From contig JADGPY010000109.1 in NCBI GenBank assembly GCA_017882205.1, positions 1-5,095 on the forward strand: 5,095 nt of DNA, in the 5' to 3' direction. The stretch comes from Chitinophagaceae bacterium (GTDB lineage Bacteria; Bacteroidota; Bacteroidia; Chitinophagales; Chitinophagaceae). Shown here piece after piece: positions 1 to 5,095 of the stretch; the stretch's first letter is position 1; every line of letters starts with the position of its first letter. The position numbers were made by a program, and so were the translations under genes. The notes below the pieces were generated by a model that did no database searches, was not told the origin of the DNA, and worked only from the letters and a program-made list of their open reading frames with translations.

Positions 1-1344
1 GTGGTTAAATCCTCCGAAGAGATCTATAATATTTGCCAGGAGGCTAATACTTCTAATGGATGTATTGGTATAATTGCGTGGATGCATACATTCTCACCTG
101 CAAAAATGTGGATTGGTGGATTGAAGATTTTGAGAAAGCCATTGCTTCATTTGCATACACAGTTTAATCGTGATATTCCATGGAATGATATAGATATGGA
201 TTTTATGAATCTAAACCAGAGTGCGCATGGTGATAGGGAGTTTGGTTTTATTATGTCAAGGATGCGATTGAATCGTAAAGTGGTTGTTGGACATTGGCAG
301 GAGGAGGAAGTACTCCGGGAAATAAATGTATGGGCCCGTGCCGCTGCAGGATGGAATGATTGGCAGGGTGCGAAGTTTGTACGTTTTGGTGATAACATGA
401 GGTACGTGGCGGTAACAGATGGTGATAAGGTGGAGGCTGAAAGTAAGTTTGGTTATTCAGTGAACACCTATGGTATTGGGGATCTTGTCAAAGTAATTAA
501 TGAAGTATCCGATAAGGAGATCAGTACCCTTATACACGAATATGAAGAGATGTATACTGTTGTTGACGGTTTGCTTAATAATGGATCACAAAGGGCTTCA
601 CTTCGTGAAGCGGCAAAGATTGAAATAGGGATGCGCTATTTCCTGGAGCAGGGTAATTTCAAAGGGTATACCGATACATTTGAAGATCTTCATGGGATGC
701 ATCAATTGCCTGGTATTGCATCCCAACGTTTAATGGCTGAAGGCTATGGATTTGGTGGGGAAGGAGATTGGAAAACTTCTGCATTGGTAAGAGCGATGAA
801 AGTAATGGGCAGTGGCCTTCCTGGCGGAAATTCATTTATGGAAGATTATACCTACCATTTCGAGCCTGGAAATTCAATGGTATTGGGTTCTCATATGCTG
901 GAAGTTTGTGCTTCAATTGCAGAAGGTAAACCGAGCTGTGAAATTCATCCACTTGGAATAGGAGGAAAGGCTGACCCCGTAAGATTGGTTTTTAATTCTG
1001 CTCCGGGCCCTGCAATAAATGCATCAATTGTAGATATGGGCAATCGCTTCCGGATGATTGTAAATGAAGTAGAGGCTGTCGCAGCAGAACATGACCTGCC
1101 TAAGCTTCCTGTGGCACGTGTATTATGGAAACCATATCCAGATATGCGTACGGGTTGTGCTGCGTGGATATATGCCGGTGGCGCGCATCATACAGGGTAT
1201 AGCCAAAACCTCACTGCAGAACATATGGAAGACTTTGCAGGGTTTGCAGGCATTGAATATTTATTGATAGGAAAGGAAACAAACCTAAGGCAATTAAAGA
1301 GTGAATTGCGAATGAATGATGCGTATTATGTGATTAATAAATAG
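1..1344 (+). CDS. araA: L-arabinose isomerase, 5'-truncated by window edge
   Basis: This enzyme converts L-arabinose to L-ribulose in the cytoplasm, the first step of arabinose breakdown before AraB and AraD. The frame is open from base 1. By recalled alignment to E. coli AraA (500 residues) about 52 N-terminal residues lie outside the window, so the first GTG is an internal valine codon, not a start. Family landmarks are clear: HTFSPAKMW (29-37), HTQFN (52-56), DMDFMNLNQSAHG (65-77), RFGDNMR (128-134), TFEDLHGMHQLPG (226-238). The four metal ligands all appear present: E254 in GEGDW, E281 in MEDYTYH, H298 in GSHML and H396 in GGAHH, matching E. coli E306, E333, H350 and H450 with conserved spacing. 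The gene ends with TAG and no + strand gene follows for over 2 kb, so it is probably the last gene of its transcript. Nothing suggests loss of function. Confidence 0.97.
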   Translation: MVKSSEEIYNICQEANTSNGCIGIIAWMHTFSPAKMWIGGLKILRKPLLHLHTQFNRDIPWNDIDMDFMNLNQSAHGDREFGFIMSRMRLNRKVVVGHWQEEEVLREINVWARAAAGWNDWQGAKFVRFGDNMRYVAVTDGDKVEAESKFGYSVNTYGIGDLVKVINEVSDKEISTLIHEYEEMYTVVDGLLNNGSQRASLREAAKIEIGMRYFLEQGNFKGYTDTFEDLHGMHQLPGIASQRLMAEGYGFGGEGDWKTSALVRAMKVMGSGLPGGNSFMEDYTYHFEPGNSMVLGSHMLEVCASIAEGKPSCEIHPLGIGGKADPVRLVFNSAPGPAINASIVDMGNRFRMIVNEVEAVAAEHDLPKLPVARVLWKPYPDMRTGCAAWIYAGGAHHTGYSQNLTAEHMEDFAGFAGIEYLLIGKETNLRQLKSELRMNDAYYVINK

Positions 1345-1359
1345 AGGCTTGATTCAGCT

Positions 1360-1387
1360 AACTAAGCACTAAGAACCGTTCTGCTTA
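1360..1387. terminator. Weak hairpin between convergent genes
   Basis: TAAGCA (1363-1368) pairs perfectly with TGCTTA (1382-1387) around a 13-base loop, in the 40-base gap between araA and the convergent small gene. The right arm overlaps the TAA stop of the minus-strand gene. No T-run follows on either strand, so it is at best a weak bidirectional terminator. The left half is also built of 7-base units (AACTAAG, CACTAAG, then AAC) like the array near 3537, so the hairpin could be a by-product of that repeat. Confidence 0.25.
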
Positions 1388-1642
1388 ACGGATATGATTA
1401 AACGCACGGAATTCTTCATTGATTTTATTATCAATCTCTATAATATTACGTTCCTTTATTTTTTGTTCGCTTCGTAAATGATAATACAACCTTCCGTTAC
1501 GTTTTGCACTTTCTTCATCACCTTCCAGGAGTGAATTTTCATATTTCCCTTTTAAGGTTTTGGCCATGTAATACTTAGTGATCATGTAAAGGGGGATGGT
1601 AAGTACTATGGGGATTAGAAGAGGTAATAGGGCGGTAAACAA
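1385..1642 (-). CDS. Small hypothetical protein with one N-terminal membrane segment
   Basis: The 85-residue product is unassigned. Residues 3-19 (TALLPLLIPIVLTIPLY) are strongly hydrophobic and would span the inner membrane once. The rest is charged and probably cytoplasmic or periplasmic, with a segment GKYENSLLEGDEESAKRNGR (32-51) followed by LYYHLRSEQK. From memory this Y-x-x-(A/S)-L-x-x-G-D-x-x-x-A-x-x-x-G-R-x-YY pattern recurs in small Bacteroidota proteins, but I cannot name a family. The start is TTG at 1640-1642. There is no upstream ATG before the in-frame stop at 1655-1657. The first ATG is codon 20 (1583-1585), which would remove the membrane segment. A weak -7-like TATATTTTC lies at 1663-1671 on the minus strand. 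The gene converges with araA, 40 bases from its stop. The protein-like composition argues for a real gene, but the start is uncertain. Confidence 0.55.
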   Translation of the reverse strand: MFTALLPLLIPIVLTIPLYMITKYYMAKTLKGKYENSLLEGDEESAKRNGRLYYHLRSEQKIKERNIIEIDNKINEEFRAFNHIR

Positions 1643-1824
1643 TTTAAACAGGGTTTATAATTGAAAATATAAAATTACTTCTAAATTTCTTCTTCTGCAA
1701 GCGTGCAGTTACTCTTTATTTGCTATTCAGAAATTACACTTTTATGAGTAGAAATACTAACGTTTTAATAGAAAAGAACGAAAGGTGAGCTTGATTTTCC
1801 AGATTAAAGGATTTAGAGGATAGA

Positions 1825-2085
1825 TCAATTCATTTTAAAATAGTTCAGGATATTCTTGCATTTATTAAAAGCATTATCTATTTTTACAGTCCCTAACAGT
1901 TCATAGCAAAATATTTCTCTTACACAATCTCCTTCACAATTTATTAAGATCAGTTTCAGCCCGCATTTAACAGGCTGAAAGTTTATTTCTAATATCCCCG
2001 GAAAATACCATCCTGATTTCCAATCCTGTAGAAGCCCTATAGTCACAACTATTGCACAACTATAACCAACCACAAGCACAAGCAA
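1825..2085 (-). CDS. Doubtful 86-residue ORF, cysteine-containing
   Basis: The frame is open for 86 codons from a TTG (2083-2085) and ends with TGA. Residues 1-19 are hydrophobic and could be a membrane anchor or signal segment. The remainder holds five cysteines (41, 50, 54, 60, 75), three of them in NCEGDCVREIFC (49-60). I recognise no family. In its favour, it is the longest frame in an otherwise empty stretch, and codon choice (AAA, GAA, ATA, TTA) resembles that of the neighbours. Against it, there is no ATG start, no ATG upstream before the in-frame stop at 2116-2118, no ribosome binding site, and the TTG start lies inside an inverted repeat. It may be a remnant of a decayed gene or chance. 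Confidence 0.22.
   Translation of the reverse strand: MLVLVVGYSCAIVVTIGLLQDWKSGWYFPGILEINFQPVKCGLKLILINCEGDCVREIFCYELLGTVKIDNAFNKCKNILNYFKMN
1954..1980. repeat. 8-base inverted repeat
   Basis: TTTCAGCC (1954-1961) is perfectly complementary to GGCTGAAA (1973-1980) with an 11-base loop. It lies inside the doubtful 86-residue ORF. No T-run follows on either strand, so it is not a convincing terminator. Confidence 0.4.
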
Positions 2086-2259
2086 TAAAGAGTCTTCAGG
2101 GAGACTTGGGGACTCTTATTCTTTTCTTCGTTCAGGCATATATGGTATGATGGTTATTTGAGAAGCAGACATAGTTTTCAAAACAGAGCTCATTAAATAA
2201 AGATGCTTATTCAAACACTCTGAACAACAAAAGGGCTTCCATAAAGGAGGCCTTTTTTT
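2084..2259 (+). ncRNA. Candidate structured small RNA ending at an orphan terminator
   Basis: Seen in sequence: four helices line up on the + strand. (a) AAGAGTC (2088-2094) pairs with GACTCTT (2111-2117), extended by three more pairs past a bulged A. (b) GTTCAG (2130-2135) pairs with CTGAAC (2220-2225). (c) Nested inside it, TTTGAGAAGCA (2157-2167) pairs with TGCTTATTCAAA (2204-2215), eleven pairs with one bulge. (d) The terminator hairpin is at 2229-2257. A small GTTT/AAAC stem (2174-2184) can form inside the loop of (c). G-T pairs in (c) and (d) become U-G wobbles only in a + strand RNA; on the minus strand they are C-A mismatches. No protein frame fits upstream, and I find no clear promoter. 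The 5' end is therefore unknown. No known family is recognised; a 6S-like rod is one possibility but not supported by any motif I can point to. Confidence 0.33.
2229..2259 (+). terminator. Strong rho-independent terminator with no upstream + gene nearby
   Basis: AAAAGGGCTTCC (2229-2240) pairs with GGAGGCCTTTTT (2246-2257) as twelve continuous pairs, two of them G-U, around a five-base loop ATAAA, followed by an unbroken run of T to 2259. Read on the minus strand the two wobbles become A-C mismatches and the T-run is only four long, so the + strand is favoured. The nearest annotated + strand gene, araA, ends about 880 bases upstream. Confidence 0.82.
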
Positions 2260-2278
2260 GTGCCGCAAGATTGATTCG

Positions 2279-2338
2279 AATGTTCGGAACCCCGAAGGGG
2301 TGGCATTATAATGTCACCCCTTCGGGGTTCTGAACATT
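2279..2338. repeat. 60-base near-perfect palindrome overlapping the ispH stop
   Basis: The arms 2279-2308 and 2309-2338 match as reverse complements at 28 of 30 positions with no spacer, centred on TTATAA. The two exceptions (2286/2331 and 2303/2314) are G opposite T, so a + strand RNA pairs through all 30. Each arm also contains a short internal palindrome, CCCCGAAGGGG (2290-2300) and CCCCTTCGGGG (2317-2327), so one long hairpin or two small ones could form. The right arm is exactly the last ten codons of ispH and the centre gives its TAA stop. There is no T-run on either side, so it is not a classical terminator. It resembles REP-type intergenic palindromes in form. Confidence 0.9.
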
Positions 2339-3517
2339 ACAAATTTCAGACAATCTTTCAATTACTTCTTCTACTACGGAATCAGGGCAACTTGCCCCAC
2401 TGGTGATAAGAATAGTGACGGGGTTGATGGTTGGTAGAAAATGATCACTTTCTTTTTCAACCCTATTCTTGAAATCGAAATGAATAATTTTATCGGGAGA
2501 GATAATTTTATTTGCTGAATTAATAAAATAGGTGGGTAGTTTTTCTTCACAAAGCTCTACGAGATGCGAAGTATTAGAGCTATTATATCCACCCACAACA
2601 ATGGCGAGGTCTGCTTTCGTTTCAAGCATTCCTGATACTGCGGCCTGGTTGTCGTATGTGGCATAACATAATGTGTCGCGGGTATCTGCGAAGCGCAGTT
2701 CTATATCATCAGTTAGTGAATATTTTAGCATCATTACTTTCCTGAGATATTCTGAAATCGCTTCTGTATCACTTGCCAGCATTGTAGTTTGGTTGACGAC
2801 ACCAATCCTTTCCAGGTCTTTACTTGCATCAAAGCCCTTTGAGTACTGCCCCTGAAATTCTATATAGAAATCAGCAGCCTGTTTCTCTCCAGTAATATAT
2901 TTCCCGAGTTCAATGGTTTCCTTCATATCATTTACGATCACCGTAGGAGCGTTGGAAGCACTATGACTGAACGTTGCCCGTGTTTCTTCATGGGTTGGTT
3001 TGCCATGAATGATTATTGAATATTTGTTAGCAGCTATTGCTTCAGCCCTATTCCATACTTTTTCTACAAAAGGGCAGGTGGTATTATATTTTTTTGTTTG
3101 AATACCCAGAGAGGTAAGTTGCTTTTCGATCTCGAGTGTGGTTCCAAATGCGGGCACGATAACAATGTCGTCTGCTGTAAGTGTCTCAAAGGGAATAAGC
3201 AAGTTTCCTTTTGTATCCATTAAGAATTTTATGCCACGATTCAGAAGATCATCGTTTACCAATTGGTTATGGATCATCTCACTTAGTAAGAAAATTCTTT
3301 TACCAGGGTTCTCTTCTATTGTTCTGAATGCAATTTCAATGGCATTTTCAACCCCATAGCAAAATCCAAAATGCCGGGCAAGATAGATATGCAGAGCTCC
3401 CAGATTAATGCTTGTTGGAGAAAAATCTTTCTTTAGCTTATCTTCCTGCTTACGTTTTTGCTTGATCCTGCTGATCAGTGAAGACCGGTATGATATGGGT
3501 ACATTAAACTGTTTCAT
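2306..3517 (-). CDS. ispH: 4-hydroxy-3-methylbut-2-enyl diphosphate reductase, long form
   Basis: IspH (LytB) performs the last step of the MEP pathway, reducing HMBPP to IPP and DMAPP with a [4Fe-4S] cluster in the cytoplasm. Counting from the ATG at 3515-3517 (403 residues), the cluster cysteines are C53 (HFGFCYGVENA), C148 (NTTCPFVEKVW) and C284 (TLCYATYDNQ). Substrate residues include H83 (MIHNQ), H176 and E178 (THEET), QTT (243-245), SSN (313-315) and S376 (SGAS). The protein is about 85 residues longer than the E. coli type (316), with a roughly 40-residue N-terminal extension and an insert near 195-235, as in plant and cyanobacterial IspH. F124 stands where E. coli has H74, also as in the plant form. 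A TTG at 3527-3529 is in frame upstream but overlaps the promoter -7 element, so I prefer the ATG. The C-terminal ten residues come from a palindromic repeat. Confidence 0.97.
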   Translation of the reverse strand: MKQFNVPISYRSSLISRIKQKRKQEDKLKKDFSPTSINLGALHIYLARHFGFCYGVENAIEIAFRTIEENPGKRIFLLSEMIHNQLVNDDLLNRGIKFLMDTKGNLLIPFETLTADDIVIVPAFGTTLEIEKQLTSLGIQTKKYNTTCPFVEKVWNRAEAIAANKYSIIIHGKPTHEETRATFSHSASNAPTVIVNDMKETIELGKYITGEKQAADFYIEFQGQYSKGFDASKDLERIGVVNQTTMLASDTEAISEYLRKVMMLKYSLTDDIELRFADTRDTLCYATYDNQAAVSGMLETKADLAIVVGGYNSSNTSHLVELCEEKLPTYFINSANKIISPDKIIHFDFKNRVEKESDHFLPTINPVTILITSGASCPDSVVEEVIERLSEICNVQNPEGVTL

Positions 3518-3525
3518 TTCACGGT

Positions 3526-3534
3526 GCAAAGTTA
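3526..3534 (-). promoter_or_regulatory. Bacteroidota-type -7 element of ispH
   Basis: On the minus strand this reads TAACTTTGC, an exact match to the Bacteroidota -7 consensus TAnnTTTG plus the common following C. A -33-like TTAG lies 18 bases upstream (3553-3556), one base off TTTG. Initiation some 4-7 bases past the element would fall at about 3519-3523, next to the ATG at 3515-3517, giving a leader of only a few bases. Confidence 0.65.
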
Positions 3535-3536
3535 CA

Positions 3537-3571
3537 AACTAAGAACTATGAACTAAGAACTTAGAACTGGC
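3537..3571. repeat. Tandem array of five 7-base units
   Basis: Five consecutive heptamers read AACTAAG, AACTATG, AACTAAG, AACTTAG and AACTGGC, the last one diverged. They fill the centre of the 78-base gap between the divergent ispH and GH13 genes. The ispH -33-like box lies within the third unit. Related heptamers occur just after araA (1360-1376). Confidence 0.75.
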
Positions 3572-3581
3572 AGCTTTCATT

Positions 3582-3589
3582 TAACTTGT
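3582..3589 (+). promoter_or_regulatory. Possible weak -7 element of the GH13 gene
   Basis: TAACTTGT matches TAnnTTTG at six of eight positions and sits six bases before the ATG at 3596. A TTAG 17 bases upstream (3561-3564, in the heptamer array) could stand in for the -33 box. If used, the transcript would be nearly leaderless, or translation would begin at the second ATG (3602). The match is weak. Confidence 0.25.
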
Positions 3590-3595
3590 AAAAAA

Positions 3596-4864
3596 ATGTT
3601 AATGACTGAACTACACCCGGCATGGAGTCATTCGAGCAATATTTACGAAGTCAATGTTCGTCAATACACAGCCGAAGGTACTTTCACCGCTTTTCAAAAA
3701 CATCTGCCAAGGCTTAGAGATATGGGGGTAGAGATTTTATGGTTTATGCCTGTAACTGCAATCAGTGTGATAGGCCGGAAAGGGTCACTTGGAAGTTATT
3801 ATGCAGTGGCTGATTATAAAAAAGTCAACCCTGAATTTGGTTCACTTCAAGATTTCATAGAGTTGGTAAGGGACGCTCATAAGCAGGGTTTTAAAGTGAT
3901 CATCGATTGGGTGGCTAATCATTCTGGAAATGATAATGTTTGGATTAGTGAACACCAGGAATTTTATGAACATGATGATCTGGGCCAGATCATTCATCCT
4001 AATGGATGGGATGATGTTAGCAAACTTAATTATGGTAATGAAGATATGCAGGCTGCCATGATTGATGCAATGGGGTACTGGATCAAGGAATGCAATATTG
4101 ATGGTTTCAGATGTGATATGGCACATCTTGTGCAATTGGATTTCTGGGAAAAAGCCAACGCAACCCTGCAAAAAGTTAAGCCAGGATTATTCTGGCTTGC
4201 TGAGTGTGAAGAACCAGGTTATCATAAGGCTTTTGATGCAACTTATACCTGGAAATGGATGCATGCAAGTGAAGATTTTTGTAAGCATACCATATCATTA
4301 CCCACCCTTATCAACACCTTATACGAATACGATCAAACATTTCCTTTAACTGGGTACCGTGTTTATTTCACCAGCAACCATGATGAAAACAGCTGGAATG
4401 GAACAGAGTATGAAAAATATGGTGATGCAGCTAAACTCTTTGCAGTATTTAGTTGTACATGGAATGGATTGCCCATGATCTATAGTGGCCAGGAACTCCC
4501 CAATTATAAGAGACTGAAGTTTTTTGATAAAGATTTGATTGAATGGAATACTTGCAACTTACATTCCTTCTATAAAACCTTACTCGAATTGCGAATTGCG
4601 AACCCTGTATTTCGTGCATCAGATCCATTGGTAACAACAAGTATTATCCAGACCGATCAACCAGATAAAATCTTGTTATTTAAAAGAAATACTTCGTGGC
4701 ATGAGGTTGTAATAATATTGAATTTTTCCTCTGAGGAGGTTAATTTTCAAACAACTCTGTCTGGAAGCTATGATGACATTTTTACCAGAACTCATGTTAG
4801 CCTGGATCAAAATAATGCTATTACGATGGAAGGCTGGGATTTTTTGGTTTTGGAAAAGCATTGA
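3596..4864 (+). CDS. Cytoplasmic GH13 alpha-amylase-family glycoside hydrolase
   Basis: This 422-residue enzyme belongs to the GH13 family, which cleaves or transfers alpha-glucosidic bonds in starch-like glucans and maltooligosaccharides. The conserved regions are in order: I DWVANH (104-109), II GFRCDMAH (170-177) with the likely nucleophile D174, III WLAECEE (200-206) with the likely acid/base E203, and IV FTSNHDEN (258-265) with the transition-state stabiliser D263. The GSLGSYYAVADY (63-74) segment is also typical. The (beta/alpha)8 barrel runs to about residue 340 with a small domain B, followed by a short beta domain (about 345-422). There is no signal peptide, so the enzyme should act inside the cell on imported or stored glucan. 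Exact specificity and subfamily cannot be read from the sequence. Start is ATG 3596 or, two codons later, ATG 3602. It is divergent from ispH and followed after 70 bases by a lipoprotein gene on the same strand. Confidence 0.93.
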   Translation: MLMTELHPAWSHSSNIYEVNVRQYTAEGTFTAFQKHLPRLRDMGVEILWFMPVTAISVIGRKGSLGSYYAVADYKKVNPEFGSLQDFIELVRDAHKQGFKVIIDWVANHSGNDNVWISEHQEFYEHDDLGQIIHPNGWDDVSKLNYGNEDMQAAMIDAMGYWIKECNIDGFRCDMAHLVQLDFWEKANATLQKVKPGLFWLAECEEPGYHKAFDATYTWKWMHASEDFCKHTISLPTLINTLYEYDQTFPLTGYRVYFTSNHDENSWNGTEYEKYGDAAKLFAVFSCTWNGLPMIYSGQELPNYKRLKFFDKDLIEWNTCNLHSFYKTLLELRIANPVFRASDPLVTTSIIQTDQPDKILLFKRNTSWHEVVIILNFSSEEVNFQTTLSGSYDDIFTRTHVSLDQNNAITMEGWDFLVLEKH

Positions 4865-4934
4865 AAAATGCATTTGCCACAGTTTTATTATATTCACACT
4901 TTATGAATCATATTTAAAAACCAACACTATTAGT

Positions 4935-5095
4935 ATGAAAAAAATTCGGTCTTTATTAATTGTTGCCTTATCTATTCTATTTGCAGGCTGCCCGGCTTCA
5001 AAAAGTAGCACTGATGCTGTTCAATTAAAACTCAATCTTGAAAAAGGTAAAACATATACATATGGAATGAAAACCCATTTTGATATGAATATGGA
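4935..5095 (+). CDS. Lipoprotein, N-terminal part only
   Basis: The gene starts with ATG at 4935 and runs off the window after 53 complete codons. Residues 1-18 form a type II signal peptide: basic MKKIR, hydrophobic SLLIVALSILFAG, then C19 as the lipidated cysteine in LFAGC. Phenylalanine at -3 is less usual than leucine. The residues after the cysteine (PASKSSTD) show no acidic surface-export signal of the kind described in Bacteroidota, which suggests a periplasm-facing location. The mature start, VQLKLNLEKGKTYTYGMKTH (29-48), resembles Bacteroidota lipoproteins that begin with a beta-strand pattern L-x-x-KG-x-x-Y-x-Y and carry a DUF6263-type domain; that assignment is from memory and tentative. 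It lies 70 bases after the GH13 stop with no strong terminator or promoter between, so co-transcription is possible. Confidence 0.8.
   Translation, partial: MKKIRSLLIVALSILFAGCPASKSSTDAVQLKLNLEKGKTYTYGMKTHFDMNM

Larger units (their letters stand above)
1643..2305. other. 663-base stretch without a confident gene
   Basis: Bases 1643-1824 are AT-rich and I see no gene, tRNA or clear promoter there. A near-match to the Bacteroidota -7 element (TTTATTTGC, 1715-1723, + strand) lacks a partner -33 box. Bases 1825-2085 hold a doubtful minus-strand ORF and an 8-base stem-loop. Bases 2084-2259 contain nested inverted repeats ending in a strong + strand terminator. Bases 2279-2338 are a palindrome that overlaps the end of ispH. 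The stretch could contain a small RNA, decayed gene remnants, or both. Confidence 0.7.

Noticed and set aside
1..3. GTG at base 1 as the araA start codon
   Set aside because: Alignment to the family places it about 52 residues inside the protein; the frame simply enters from outside the window.
147..398. Open frame on the minus strand inside araA
   Set aside because: It lies wholly within the conserved araA coding sequence on the other strand and its product shows no recognisable domain; it is a shadow frame.
2268..2290. T-loop-like GATTCGAAT suggesting a tRNA or tmRNA end
   Set aside because: There is no acceptor stem, anticodon arm or CCA nearby; the bases lead into the palindrome instead.
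2279..2338. The palindrome as the rho-independent terminator of ispH
   Set aside because: No T-run follows on the minus strand after the stem. It may still slow polymerase or protect the RNA end, but it is not a classical terminator.
2673..3359. Two + strand open frames (2673-2855 and 3138-3359)
   Set aside because: Both are antisense to conserved IspH coding sequence, and their low-complexity serine-rich products look like reverse-frame shadows.
4858..4871. GCATT-GAAA-AATGC hairpin across the GH13 stop codon as a terminator
   Set aside because: The stem has only five pairs and is followed by ATTTGCC, not a T-run. It is too weak to call a terminator.
4873..4896. TTTG (4873-4876) and TATATTCA (4889-4896) as a promoter for the lipoprotein gene
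   Set aside because: The spacing is only 12 bases rather than about 19-21, and the -7 match is six of eight, so chance is likely in this AT-rich gap.
3842..4897. Several open frames overlapping the GH13 gene on both strands
   Set aside because: All overlap the catalytic GH13 frame with its four intact conserved regions and show no domain of their own; the last one extends past the gene end but is not protein-like.

Overview
The window reads as ordinary chromosomal DNA of a Bacteroidota bacterium, possibly of the Chitinophagales type. Three signs point there. The ispH promoter carries the TAnnTTTG(C) -7 element typical of that phylum. The genes lack clear Shine-Dalgarno sequences. IspH is the long plant/cyanobacterial-like form known from Bacteroidota. 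The sequence is moderately AT-rich and the intergenic DNA is clearly richer in AT than the genes. The phylum call is inference from these signs; I could not run a search.

Layout from left to right. (1) Bases 1-1344 hold the 3' nine tenths of araA (L-arabinose isomerase, + strand), cut by the window edge. (2) Converging on it is a small gene for an 85-residue protein with one probable membrane segment (- strand, 1385-1642, TTG start). (3) Bases 1643-2305 form a 663-base stretch with no confident gene. It holds a doubtful 86-residue ORF (- strand), several inverted repeats, and a clear rho-independent terminator on the + strand at 2229-2259 that has no + strand gene nearby. The bases before this terminator can fold into nested helices, so a small RNA is possible. 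(4) ispH (- strand, 2306-3517) ends inside a 60-base near-perfect palindrome, which supplies its last ten codons and its stop. (5) A divergent intergenic region (3518-3595) carries a near-leaderless ispH promoter and a tandem array of 7-base repeats. (6) A cytoplasmic GH13 alpha-amylase-family enzyme (+, 3596-4864) follows. (7) After 70 bases comes the start of a lipoprotein gene (+, 4935 to the window edge).

The genes do not form one pathway. araA feeds arabinose towards the pentose phosphate pathway, ispH completes the MEP isoprenoid pathway, and the GH13 enzyme handles alpha-glucans inside the cell. Only the GH13 and lipoprotein genes are arranged so that they could share a transcript. I see no defence system, mobile-element gene, CRISPR array, tRNA or rRNA. 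The points most worth a second look are non-coding: the palindrome at the end of ispH, the candidate structured RNA before the orphan terminator, and the heptamer repeats found in two intergenic gaps.
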